Source: Beijerinckiaceae bacterium (GTDB lineage: Bacteria > Bacteroidota > Bacteroidia > Chitinophagales > Chitinophagaceae). From it: a stretch of DNA of 43,742 nt. Positions 16,259-25,100 of this stretch are shown piece after piece (within the stretch, counting starts at the first letter, position 1; each line of letters begins with the position of its first letter). Both the position numbers and the translations under genes were made by a program. The stretch is taken from contig CAJCIQ010000007.1 of assembly GCA_903970475.1 (NCBI GenBank), positions 1 to 43,742 of the forward strand, read 5' to 3'. A model generated the notes under the pieces. The model searched no databases. It was not told the origin of the DNA and saw only the letters and a program-made list of their open reading frames with translations.

Positions 16259-16954
16259 ATGATAAACGTAAAAAAGTTTACCCTTCCGGCCCTGATCCTC
16301 TGTTGTACACTGAGTTTTACCGCCAATGCTCAATTATCGAGCCTTTCCCAGGGTGATATGGGATCCGCTTTGAAATTAGCCCTGTCTAATGGGGTTCAGA
16401 AAGGATGTACTCAGCTTTCCCAAATGGATGGCTTCTTTAAGAATGCAGCCATTAAGATCCTGATGCCTCCAGAGGCAACCAATGTAGAAAGTAAATTAAG
16501 GCAGATGGGCTTTGGCCCCCAGGTGGACCAGTTGATCCTGTCCATGAACAGGGCGGCAGAACAAGCCAGCGCCTCGGCCGCCAATATTTTTTTGAATGCC
16601 ATCACCCAAATGTCCATATCAGATGCCCAGGGGCTGCTTACTGGGGGAGATACAGCCGCCACGCATTACCTGAGGACCAAAACAACGCTTTCTTTGACCA
16701 TTGCTTTTAAGCCCACCATTGATACAGCGTTGACCAAAACACATGCCACTACCTATTGGAAGGATGTGTTCGGGACGTATAATAAAGTGCCGTTTACCAA
16801 GAAGGTAAATCCAGACCTGGTGAGCTATGTTACTTCAAAAGCCCTTGATGGGATTTTTTATGAAATCGCTCAGGAGGAAAAAGCCATTCGTGCCAATCCA
16901 GCAGGACAAGCCAGTGCACTGCTGTCAAAAGTATTTGGGTCCATTGGACATTAA
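16259..16954 (+). CDS. DUF4197-family exported protein
   Basis: The product is 231 residues from the ATG at 16259; an in-frame ATG 81 nt upstream would put a non-signal sequence ahead of the hydrophobic region, so it is rejected. A signal peptide (LPALILCCTLSFTANA) is cleaved before Gln25. The mature part fits DUF4197: LKLALSNGVQKGCTQLS, then ILMPPEATNVESKLRQMG, MNRAAEQASASAANIF, and a C-terminal YVTSKALDGIFYEIAQEEKAIR. DUF4197 proteins are helical periplasmic or outer-membrane-associated proteins of unknown function. A strong hairpin terminator follows at 17016-17059. The gene is monocistronic. Confidence 0.85.
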   Translation: MINVKKFTLPALILCCTLSFTANAQLSSLSQGDMGSALKLALSNGVQKGCTQLSQMDGFFKNAAIKILMPPEATNVESKLRQMGFGPQVDQLILSMNRAAEQASASAANIFLNAITQMSISDAQGLLTGGDTAATHYLRTKTTLSLTIAFKPTIDTALTKTHATTYWKDVFGTYNKVPFTKKVNPDLVSYVTSKALDGIFYEIAQEEKAIRANPAGQASALLSKVFGSIGH

Positions 16955-17015
16955 AGCGTAGGGCCAGCGAATCCGGATTCGGCTGACGCCGAACCAACAC
17001 CGCTATAAAATATTA

Positions 17016-17059
17016 TCCCGTCTTCAAGGTTGGATGCCAACCACGAAGACGGGATTTTT
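17016..17059. terminator. Bidirectional intrinsic terminator
   Basis: CCCGTCTTC (17017-17025) pairs with GAAGACGGG (17045-17053), with an inner stem GGTTGG/CCAACC and a three-base loop. On the plus strand it is followed by A and five T. It ends the DUF4197 gene, and can also end the convergent LytTR gene. Confidence 0.9.
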
Positions 17060-17073
17060 ATATGCCGATAGGG

Positions 17074-17811
17074 CTAAATACCTAACACCTGTTTGAGCCT
17101 GGCATACCCACTCTTGGAAATGGGTATCCGAGCGCCGCCGCGTAGCAGTGCGATCTGCTGATCCTTTTCGTATGGTTCAATCCTGGTGACCTGGCCTACG
17201 TGGAGGATATAAGATCGATGTACCCGGACAAACTCTGAGGGTGGGAGGCTGTCTTCGAAAAATTGCATGGTTTTGTTTTTCAGAAAGCTACCATCCTTGG
17301 TATAGATACGTACATAATCATCGGAGGCTTCCAGGTATTCTATATCTCCAACGGGGATGATTTTAATTTTTCCATTGATTTTTACGACAACCCTTTCTTG
17401 TTGTTGGGGAGAATGAGCAGCTGTTTCCAGCAGGGCTACGGGCATGGAAACGGGTGGTTGTTGATGCTCCTTCCATTTGTGCAGGGCTTTTCCAAACCGT
17501 TCTTTACTGAAGGGCTTGAGTAAATAGTCTACCGCATGGGCTTCAAAAGCCTTGAGGGCAAATTCATCAAATGCAGTAGTGAATATGATCCCAGGAGGGT
17601 GTTCGATCAGTTCCAGCATCTCAAAACCGTTTATTTTGGGCATTTGAATGTCCAGGAAAATCAGTTCCGGTTTATGCTGCTGAATGGCTTTGACGCCCTC
17701 GAAACCATCATTACATTCCTGAACTACGGTAATGTCAGCATAATCGTTCAGATACTCTTTTAATACAGCCCTGGCCAGTGGCTCATCATCAATCAATATG
17801 GCTTTGATCAT
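17074..17811 (-). CDS. LytTR-family response regulator
   Basis: The product is 245 residues from the ATG complementary to 17809-17811. An upstream in-frame ATG would add 25 residues inside the kinase gene and precede MIKAILIDDEPLAR, where receiver domains begin, so it is rejected. The receiver domain spans 1-120 with the acidic pair at Asp8/Asp9, phospho-acceptor Asp54 (IFLDIQMP), TTA at 78-80, and Lys99 (LLKPF). The LytTR DNA-binding domain lies at about 140-240 (DIEYLEASDDYVRIY, FVRVHRSYILH, RIPISKSGYARL). It overlaps the upstream histidine kinase gene by 23 nt, so the two form one signalling pair. It is last in the LiaF-like operon. Confidence 0.93.
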   Translation of the reverse strand: MIKAILIDDEPLARAVLKEYLNDYADITVVQECNDGFEGVKAIQQHKPELIFLDIQMPKINGFEMLELIEHPPGIIFTTAFDEFALKAFEAHAVDYLLKPFSKERFGKALHKWKEHQQPPVSMPVALLETAAHSPQQQERVVVKINGKIKIIPVGDIEYLEASDDYVRIYTKDGSFLKNKTMQFFEDSLPPSEFVRVHRSYILHVGQVTRIEPYEKDQQIALLRGGARIPISKSGYARLKQVLGI

Positions 17812-18847
17812 GTATCTGTGGTATTTTGATAATAGTGGTGAATAATCGTCCGGAGACGGATGTTTGTAAAAGGTCGTTGCGGGCAAAAAGCAAGTACAAC
17901 CTTCTTTGAACAGAGTTCAGCCCAAACCCGGTTCCCCTTCTGGGGGAGGACGTTTCGGGATCAAAGGGGTTCGTTACTTTGATGACCAGGTCCTTATCTT
18001 CCACAACGGTAGTGATATGAATAGTCACCGCATCGGTGGTATTGTACAAGCCGAACTTAATGGCGTTTTCTACGATGGGTTGAAGCAGAAGGGAAGGAAT
18101 AAAATAATCTTCACTCAGCTCGTCACTTTCTATAACGGTGGATAACCGGTGGCCAAAACGCACCTTTTCTATTTCAAGGTAAAGGTTAAGGTAGTCCAAC
18201 TCTTCGGATAAGGGTACCCTGGACTGCTCATCTTTTTTAATGGAGCCCCTCAGGAAGTCTGACAACTGTTGGATCATCTTGCGGGCTTGCTCAGGCTCAG
18301 AACCCACCAGGGCACTGATGGAATTAAGGCTGTTGAACAGGAAATGAGGTTGCAATTGCTGGCGGAGGTTATATAATTCAGCGTCTCTGGCTAACTTTTC
18401 CGCATTGTTTTTCCTTCGCTCATTTTCGTGCTGCTCGGCCAGGGTGTACCACAACAAAGACAACAGCACCGTTATTCCCAGTAAAAGAAAGCCCATGCAG
18501 GCCCGGATATACATGGATTGCTGGAGTATGTTCAGATAGCCCGGTTCAGCAGCCAATAACACTTTCAATATGCCATGGCAAAGGCCGGTACAAAGAATCA
18601 CCAGGATCACACCCCACAGTACGAGGATATAGTATTTCGCACCTTTGGGCCTCCAGAACCCCAGCACCGTACTAAGGGCAATGGAAGCGATACAGAATAG
18701 GCTATTGCTGATCAGGCTGTCTTCAAAAGCTGCATTTAAACGCACCCCAAAGTGGTTGAGCATACAGGCACAAATGAATGTCCAGGCAAGCCAGCAAGCC
18801 AAAAAGATAAACCTGAAACGTACAACAGCTATAGGTGGTTTCGTCAT
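17789..18847 (-). CDS. LytS-type sensor histidine kinase
   Basis: The product is 352 residues. About four transmembrane helices lie in residues 10-135 with short loops and no large extracellular sensor. A linker helix leads to the His_kinase domain (QPHFLFNSLNSISALV, phospho-accepting His168), the N-box LLLQPIVENAIKFG (253-266) and the G-box GTGFGLNSVQRRL (305-317). This is the LytS/YehU-type kinase that pairs with LytTR regulators. With so little periplasmic sequence it probably senses a membrane event or a partner, and the LiaF-like protein encoded first in the operon is the obvious candidate. Start and DUF4288 stop overlap as TAATG. Confidence 0.93.
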   Translation of the reverse strand: MTKPPIAVVRFRFIFLACWLAWTFICACMLNHFGVRLNAAFEDSLISNSLFCIASIALSTVLGFWRPKGAKYYILVLWGVILVILCTGLCHGILKVLLAAEPGYLNILQQSMYIRACMGFLLLGITVLLSLLWYTLAEQHENERRKNNAEKLARDAELYNLRQQLQPHFLFNSLNSISALVGSEPEQARKMIQQLSDFLRGSIKKDEQSRVPLSEELDYLNLYLEIEKVRFGHRLSTVIESDELSEDYFIPSLLLQPIVENAIKFGLYNTTDAVTIHITTVVEDKDLVIKVTNPFDPETSSPRRGTGFGLNSVQRRLYLLFARNDLLQTSVSGRLFTTIIKIPQIHDQSHID

Positions 18848-19206
18848 TATACCAATTGTAATAGGCTATGGGTAGCGTTTGATGCTATGTGTTGCGCTTT
18901 ACGGTGGATCAGATCAATATAGGTATCTGCGTTCGTTGGCTCTTCGATCCGGGAGTATAGTTCAGCGCCATCGATGAGGTCACTCATTTTATAGAGTTCA
19001 GAGACGTCGATGAATTTCCATTGTACCAGTTTATGGTGCTGGTTTAAGAAACTCTCTTGCTCTTTGTAACCAATACTTCTGGCCTTGAGGAGCGCTTCCT
19101 CTTCGTCAATAGCTGAGATTAGCCTGAGTTGTTCATCAAATTGGGGATGGTGATTCCCCTCTCCACAGATGATCTGAAACGCGATCTTTGCAAGATACCA
19201 GTTCAT
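18847..19206 (-). CDS. DUF4288 small protein
   Basis: The product is 119 residues and soluble, with MNWYLAKIAFQIICGEG at the N-terminus, a central EEEALLKARSIGYKEQESF and VQWKFIDVSELYKM. This fits the DUF4288 family, small cytoplasmic proteins of unknown function. There is no signal peptide or membrane segment. Its stop overlaps the kinase start by one base (TAATG), and it follows the LiaF-like gene by 36 nt. It is thus an intimate part of the two-component operon and may act as an accessory or adaptor to the kinase (inference). Confidence 0.75.
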   Translation of the reverse strand: MNWYLAKIAFQIICGEGNHHPQFDEQLRLISAIDEEEALLKARSIGYKEQESFLNQHHKLVQWKFIDVSELYKMSDLIDGAELYSRIEEPTNADTYIDLIHRKAQHIASNATHSLLQLV

Positions 19207-19242
19207 AAAAAAGAGTTTGGTGTGTATGGGTAGATACTTTGA

Positions 19243-20115
19243 TTAGCCTAAATCCAGTTCTGTTCCTCCGAGTACGGAGGCGCCTTTGAGTATGAGTATT
19301 TTTTCAGGATCCGCTTTTAACAAATGGGTAGGGCGTTTATCCTCCAGACTGCCCAGGACAGAATCCATTTCAGAATGCACCTCCCAATTGGGGGGAACCA
19401 TAATCCTTGTGCCTCCGAACACGGTATTGATTTCCAGTATCGCCTTCCCTGAAATATCTGCCTGGGTCAGATTTAGTTCACAAGCCCCCATAACCGTATT
19501 CACTTCTCCTCCTTTGAAATTTTTGGAAAGGATGGTCCGTTTTACGCTTCCGAAAACGGCGTTGACGTCTATTACATCTCCATCTTCGCTTTTTACCCCT
19601 GGCTCATAGGTGCTTGCGTATTTTTGCTGGGCGTACCAGTTTGCCCACTTGTCCTTTTTCCATTGTTCTTTCCACTCTTCACCCCATTGGTACTTATAGT
19701 ATCTTTTATGGTGTCTGAACCTTCCGGGACCGCAATGCTTATGCCGGCCAAATATAAAGGCCAGCCCCACAGTGATCAGGATGATGGGCCAGAGATAGCG
19801 TTCCACGGGGATAGCGGTGAAGATTTCCTGAAATAAGAAAATACTGCCTATTCCAATCATGATAATGCTTCCGGCAAACCTGAACCCATTTTTTATCCCG
19901 GTATACAACCCGATTAAGATCAGGATCATGGGCCAGGTAAATAGCCAATCAGGCAGTAGCCAGTAGTTCAGTCTTTGCAACAGCAACAGACCGCCTGCCA
20001 GCACAATGAGAACGCCTACGGTTATCCTTCCTTTTCTTGCCCGGTTCTGTATATCCTTGAAGTTTTGATCCTTGACCTCCTCCTTAGACTCGTCCTTAAT
20101 ATCATTAGCTTCCAT
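19243..20115 (-). CDS. LiaF-like membrane protein
   Basis: The product is 290 residues. A charged N-terminal tail (1-28) precedes four helices at about 31-47, 58-73, 79-97 and 108-123 (LiaI/LiaF-like transmembrane region). A basic, aromatic linker follows, then a soluble C-terminal half (183-290) with short repeats: NAVFGSVKR, NTVMGACELNL, NTVFGGTRIMVP, DSVLGSLED and ASVLGGTELDLG. This repeat pattern is typical of the LiaF/DUF2154 beta-solenoid domain. In Firmicutes LiaF restrains the kinase LiaS in response to cell-envelope damage. Here it is first in an operon with DUF4288, a LytS-type kinase and a LytTR regulator, which implies an analogous role with a different kinase class. Confidence 0.82.
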   Translation of the reverse strand: MEANDIKDESKEEVKDQNFKDIQNRARKGRITVGVLIVLAGGLLLLQRLNYWLLPDWLFTWPMILILIGLYTGIKNGFRFAGSIIMIGIGSIFLFQEIFTAIPVERYLWPIILITVGLAFIFGRHKHCGPGRFRHHKRYYKYQWGEEWKEQWKKDKWANWYAQQKYASTYEPGVKSEDGDVIDVNAVFGSVKRTILSKNFKGGEVNTVMGACELNLTQADISGKAILEINTVFGGTRIMVPPNWEVHSEMDSVLGSLEDKRPTHLLKADPEKILILKGASVLGGTELDLG

Positions 20116-20155
20116 GGTTTGGTATGTTTAAGTTGGTATGTTTTAAATGATGATA

Positions 20156-20187
20156 CAAAGCTAATGGGCTGTTGTCACGCGCACAAG
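20156..20187 (-). promoter_or_regulatory. Bacteroidota-type promoter of the LiaF-like/two-component operon
   Basis: On the minus strand a -33 CTTG (20184-20187) is followed, after exactly 20 bases, by the -7 box TAGCTTTG (20156-20163). The box ends 40 nt before the ATG at 20115. This is the best-formed promoter in the window. Confidence 0.6.
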
Positions 20188-20337
20188 TATGCCTAGGTAA
20201 CTTGTTGGGATACCTCGGTAAAGGGCTATAAAACGTCGGTAAGCTATCCAGGTGAGGGGGAAAAGTCGCACCTGCCCTGGGTAGGCAAGCGGTCAGCGAT
20301 CGGCGCACGCGCGGTATTCAGCGTCCGGAGTCCGGCC

Positions 20338-21006
20338 TCAGCGTTCCACCGTTACCAGGGTGTCGGCTCCACCCAGGTGTTCCAGCGCCTTTTTGATGTC
20401 CGCAACCATCTTGTCCGGCCCGCAGACATAGAATTGCTGATTGAAATGGGTAATGTGTTGCTTAAGCCACGCTTCATCAATGGCGCCATGATCAAATCCA
20501 GGCGCCTGTTCCTGGGAAAGGACATAATGTACCTGGGGGCCCAGCCACTCGTCCCATTGATCTTTGAGGATAATATCCGACTGGGTTTTGTTGGCGAAAA
20601 TCAGTTGGTTGGCGCCTATGGCTCCATCCTTGTGTAGTTGGCGGAAGATGGCAATAAAGGGTGTAACGCCCGCGCCTCCGGCAATAAAAGTGCCTTCCCC
20701 CTTATATTGTATGGCTCCCCATACATCGTGGAGGACAATCTCGTCACCAGGTTCCAACAGTCCCAACTGTTCGGTTACCCCATGCCGTTCGGGATAAAGC
20801 TTTATGGTAAATTCAAGGTGATCCCACTCATTGAGGCCGGTAAAGGTGAAGGGCCTTCTTTCATGTTCCCATTTGATGTTGGAAAGGGTGATCTCAGTGG
20901 CCTGACCGGGAATGAAATTATAGCCTTTGGGCTTGTCTAGTTCGAATTGGCGCACGTTATGGGTGACCATTCGGGTCGAAAGGATGCTGACAGGATAAAT
21001 GTCCAT
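20338..21006 (-). CDS. FAD/NAD(P)-binding flavodoxin reductase-like protein
   Basis: The product is 222 residues of the ferredoxin-NADP reductase fold. The FAD-binding motif RPFTFTG is at 51-57, the NAD(P) motif FIAGGAGVTPF at 107-117, and the C-terminal VCGPDKM at 194-200. There is no N-terminal ferredoxin or globin domain, so it needs a separate electron-transfer partner. The reductase passes electrons between NAD(P)H and an FAD-linked acceptor. It begins 43 nt after the stop of the small membrane-protein gene on the same strand; a near-consensus -7 box may lie in that gap, so co-transcription is not certain. Confidence 0.85.
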   Translation of the reverse strand: MDIYPVSILSTRMVTHNVRQFELDKPKGYNFIPGQATEITLSNIKWEHERRPFTFTGLNEWDHLEFTIKLYPERHGVTEQLGLLEPGDEIVLHDVWGAIQYKGEGTFIAGGAGVTPFIAIFRQLHKDGAIGANQLIFANKTQSDIILKDQWDEWLGPQVHYVLSQEQAPGFDHGAIDEAWLKQHITHFNQQFYVCGPDKMVADIKKALEHLGGADTLVTVER

Positions 21007-21049
21007 GGTTAGCTGTTTAGTATTCCCTGAAAATTACGAAAAAGTTGGC

Positions 21050-21442
21050 TTAAGCCTGCTCCTGTTTCTGGGGCCATAGGGTGGCCAACCCTCCGGCAGC
21101 AATGCCTATCAGCGTGGCCAGGATGGTCACTTCGATAAAAATGGTGAACCAGTTGGAGAAGGTAAGGCCCTGCGTAAATTGGGGTATTTTCGGCCCCAGT
21201 AGCCACGCTATCAACCAACCCAAGGATGCGTCAAAAGCACCCAGCAGGGTGGAGGATAAGATCCCAGGTTTGATGTTCTTAGCCCGGGTGATTTCAAAAG
21301 CCGTAAAAAAATATATGAGAAAGCTTACGGGCGTCAGGCTTCCGTAAGCAAAATGAAACTCCTTAGCGCAAAGCGAACCTGCGGCGTCCAATACTACAAT
21401 AGCAACTACTCCGATCAATAACGTCTTATATTCCTTCTTCAT
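21050..21442 (-). CDS. Hypothetical four-helix membrane protein
   Basis: The product is 130 residues with about four hydrophobic segments (7-25, 33-51, 60-84 and 97-122) and a short charged tail ending PQKQEQA. I do not recognise the family; it resembles small integral membrane proteins of unknown function common in Bacteroidota. Small residues in the helices (GILSSTLLGAFDASLGWLIAW) suggest tight packing. A consensus -7 box precedes it at 21463-21470. The reductase gene lies downstream on the same strand, so they may be co-expressed. Confidence 0.7.
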   Translation of the reverse strand: MKKEYKTLLIGVVAIVVLDAAGSLCAKEFHFAYGSLTPVSFLIYFFTAFEITRAKNIKPGILSSTLLGAFDASLGWLIAWLLGPKIPQFTQGLTFSNWFTIFIEVTILATLIGIAAGGLATLWPQKQEQA

Positions 21443-21462
21443 GGCTGAATGTTATGCTTTGA

Positions 21463-21470
21463 CAAACGTA
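21463..21470 (-). promoter_or_regulatory. -7 box for the small membrane-protein gene
   Basis: The minus strand reads TACGTTTG, matching TAnnTTTG, 20 nt before the ATG at 21442. It also lies just beyond the upstream fibre-operon terminator. Confidence 0.45.
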
Positions 21471-21506
21471 ACCCTTTTATTACACTGATAAGACCCGGTT
21501 ATAAAA

Positions 21507-21533
21507 AAAGCTGTCCACATTGGGGACAGCTTT
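21507..21533 (-). terminator. Intrinsic terminator of the fibre/T9SS operon
   Basis: AAAGCTGTCC (21507-21516) pairs perfectly with GGACAGCTTT (21524-21533) around a seven-base loop. Transcribed on the minus strand, the hairpin ends in a run of seven T. It lies 26 nt after the stop of the small T9SS gene. Confidence 0.92.
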
Positions 21534-21558
21534 CACTACACATGAGAAACAGTACCTA

Positions 21559-22146
21559 TTAGGGAATAATCATCAATTTTCCTACATAACGCTTGTTTGT
21601 GAAACCTACAATTTCTACGATGTACATGCCAGGCGCAAGGTTGGCGGTCGTTAACTGATACTGCACCTTCCCGTCTCCGCATATGAAGGTGTCGGTATAA
21701 GATTGGATACCCCTCATGTCGAACACCTTCAGGGTTACCGGCGTAAAGCTTTCGTTTAACTGAAAGTTTACGAAGGAGAACTGGCGGCAAGGATTGGGAT
21801 AGAATAACAGGGAATCGATAGCATTGTAATTGTCGTATGGCTTGATTCCATAACCATCCGGTTGCTGAAATCCTTCGGTTACGTCAAATAATGGAAATTT
21901 ACCCAAGTCTAAATGATCGTCTGCAATGCAGGTTTCTCCTACAGTGTAGGTCACTATTGCAGAATCAAACCTGGCCTGAAATCCCCATCCCTGAAAAGCC
22001 ACAACAGCGCCACCCCCGCCTGAAGAAACAACCGACCAGGCGGTGTCGTTTCCGGCTGTTTGGGCATTGCTCTGAAAGGCAGCACCCAGCGCCGTAAGCG
22101 TCAGCAGGGGCCCAATCAGCAAAGTCGATTTACGTATGGTGATCAT
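21559..22146 (-). CDS. Small exported protein with T9SS type A sorting domain
   Basis: The product is 195 residues. A signal peptide ends SNA before Gln29. A short Gly-rich domain (about 35-85; WSVVSSGGGGAVV, then FDSAIVTYTVGE) is followed by VTEGFQQPDGYG. Residues about 112-195 carry a T9SS type A sorting domain: LLFYPNPCRQFSFVNFQL, VFDMRG and LAPGMYIVEIVG. The small N-terminal domain is common as a lone head on T9SS cargo in this phylum, but its function is unknown. It starts 19 nt after the stop of the giant fibre gene, is in the same unit, and precedes a strong terminator. It may dock or accompany the fibre at the surface (inference). Confidence 0.78.
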   Translation of the reverse strand: MITIRKSTLLIGPLLTLTALGAAFQSNAQTAGNDTAWSVVSSGGGGAVVAFQGWGFQARFDSAIVTYTVGETCIADDHLDLGKFPLFDVTEGFQQPDGYGIKPYDNYNAIDSLLFYPNPCRQFSFVNFQLNESFTPVTLKVFDMRGIQSYTDTFICGDGKVQYQLTTANLAPGMYIVEIVGFTNKRYVGKLMIIP

Positions 22147-22165
22147 AGCGTGTAATCTTAATTGA

Positions 22166-25100
22166 TCAATGATTGGTTCCGTTCGTGTTGGTTACCTTTT
22201 TTTCCAGTTCGTTCAGCCTTTCGGTCAGGGCATCGATCTGCGCCTCCTGGGCTTGTTGCTTGTCAACAATGGACTGCAGGTCCTGGATCTTTTGCTCGTC
22301 CTCTTTAAGCTTTTTGTACAAACCCTGGATGGCAGCCAAGCTGATACCTGTCGGATCGATGGGGGTAATGGTTTTGTTGTCGTTACCCAATCCAAATTGC
22401 TTATAGAAATCCTGGGCCATAGGACCAATATGTTTGGTCTTGGGGTCCGTTTTGTAATTCCATTTGGTGATCGGCATGGCCATCACTTTGGCTAGAACGG
22501 AATCCAGGTCCAGGGATTCAAAGTTTTCCTTTCTGTTAACGTCAGAAGGATAGTGCCAGTTTCCGGTCAGGTCCATGTATGCAAGGCCTGCGCTGTTGGG
22601 CAGGTTCACCGCTATGGTGTATTGTGATTGGTCGGCTTCTATCCCGAAGCCCCAGGCCGCAACATTGCTGTTACCAAATACCATGGAGTTATTGTTGGCG
22701 GCAGAAGCGGTATTACCAATGGCGGAAGAATTGATTCCATTAGCAGTGCTCGCGGAACCAATAGCCAGGGCGTTGTTTCCATCCGTGGAGGATTGCTGGC
22801 CTATGGCAATGGAATTGAGATTATTGGCGGTAGCTACAGAACCAATGGCGATGGAATTTTCGTTTTCGGCGTCAGCCCAGGAGCCTATACCAACGGAGTA
22901 CGTTCCATAACCAGTAGCAAAAGGCCCTACGGCCAAGCTATTGATAGAGTCCGCTGTGGAGTTAGCACCAAACGCAGTGCTATAGTTGAAGTCTGTAACA
23001 GCGTCAGTTCCCACTGCGGTGCCTCCCAGGTTCTGTGTATAGGAATAAACACCTAAGGCAGTAGAAGAGTCTCCATCTGCATTAGTAGCAGTACCGATAG
23101 CGGTGGCTCCCAACCCGGAGGTGGCTGCCCAGTAACCTACAGCCGTACCATAATCCACCTGGGAGTTAGACATAGCGCCTATCACTACTCCGCCCGAGGC
23201 CTGAGCGGTAGCCGCTGTACCAATGACGACAGAGGAGTCAGTAATAACGGTGCTGTAGGCACCGAGAACAATGGCATCATCTGCTGAAGCAGAAACCCCA
23301 TAGCCCAGCGCCACACTTTGGTTACCGGTGACTACAGAAGAAGAGGGTCCAACGGCAACGTTGTTGACAAATTGTCCACCATGTTCAACGATGTCTGCGT
23401 TATCTCCGATAACAACGTTATTCACACCTTTTGCCAGGCCTGGACCTGAATTATAGCCAATTACCGTGTTGTCTTTTCCAGATCCGTTGCTGGATGCTGC
23501 ATAAGCGCCGATGATCGTATTCTGGGCGCCAGAATTATTAGATATACCTGCGGCATAACCTATGATGGTATTCTGATCCGCGCCTACGACTAAACCAGCA
23601 GAGTCACCTACGATGGTGTTCTGATTCATCGGTGCGCCATTTGTTTTTTCCGCAGCATTGGTACCTATGATCGTGTTGGAGGCGCCAGCAAGGGTAGAAC
23701 CCGCAAAACTACCTACGGCTACGTTACCCATTCCCTGGCCGTTTTGTCCACCAGCGGCCTGGTAACCCAGAAAAGTATTATAATCACCGTTATAGTATAG
23801 CCCGGATTGGTATCCAGCAAACAGGTTGCCTTGTCCCTGGAAGGAACCAAGGTTGTTGCCATAGAATTGCCCAGATGAGGAACCAAGGAAGGTATTAAAC
23901 TTTATACCAACACCACCTGTAGAGGCGGTGGAATCCGCTCCGGCGCCAGCATATGAACCATAGAAGTCATTATTACTACCCATGGTTGATTTCCGGCCGG
24001 CATAAGCACCTGTGAAGGTGTTGTAGTAACCAGAAGACATTTGGCCGGTAAAGGATCCCACGTAGGTATTATACAGTACGTTGTTTTGACCAACCCCATA
24101 GTTCAAGGAATCCGCATCGTATCCCACAATTACGTTGGAAGGATAGGTGAAGCCTCCAGGTACAATACCGTTGGCGCGGAAGATGGGGTGGTAGTTAAAC
24201 ATGATAGAAGCAGAATCAATGATGTTCACAGATCCACCCAGGTCCAGGGTGGCCATGGGGTTTGCAACGTCGATACCAACGTGTTTCAGATTGGTTCTGT
24301 TGATGATGCTGCTATCATTGGCGGCATTCCAAAGCGTATCATTACCTATAGGCTGTATGATTTTTTGAGTGGATTTATAAACAACGCCGTTGCTATAGAG
24401 CGCACCGAGGGTAGAGTCGGGATTGATATAAACGGAGTCCAGTCCTACACCGATGACCTTCTGAGTGGATTTGTAAGTGGTTCCATTGGTATAAAGCGCA
24501 CCCAGAGTGGAATCGGGATTGATATAGATGGAATCCAGTCCTACTCCGTTAGTACCGGGACGACCGATGATTTTGGTACCTGAGTTCCAGGGAGAGCCAG
24601 TGGTAAAGTCAATGGTCAGGGTAGAGTCGGAGTTGAGGACAACGGAAGTGATGCCATTACCGTCTGCACCGTTTGCACCTGTAGCGCCAGTGGCGCCCGT
24701 AGCGCCAATGGGGCCGGCAGGACCAGCTACACCTGCTGGACCTTGAGGACCAGCAGGGCCGGTTGCACCCGTTGCACCGGTAGGACCGGCAGGGCCAGTC
24801 AGACCGATAGGACCTTGCGCACCCGTTGCACCGGTAGGACCAGCAGGACCGGCAGGACCATCAGCACCTGTTGCACCGGTAAGACCAATAGGGCCTTGAG
24901 GGCCGGCAGGACCAGTGGCACCCGTTGCACCGGTAGGACCAGCAGGGCCGGCAGGGCCGGTTGCACCCGTAGCACCTGTCAAACCTGTGGGGCCTGTAGG
25001 ACCGGCAGGACCAATAGGACCGGTAGGACCAGCAGGACCAATAGGACCCGTGGCACCCGTTGCGCCCGTTGCGCCTGGTCTACCTATGATTTTGGTAGTT

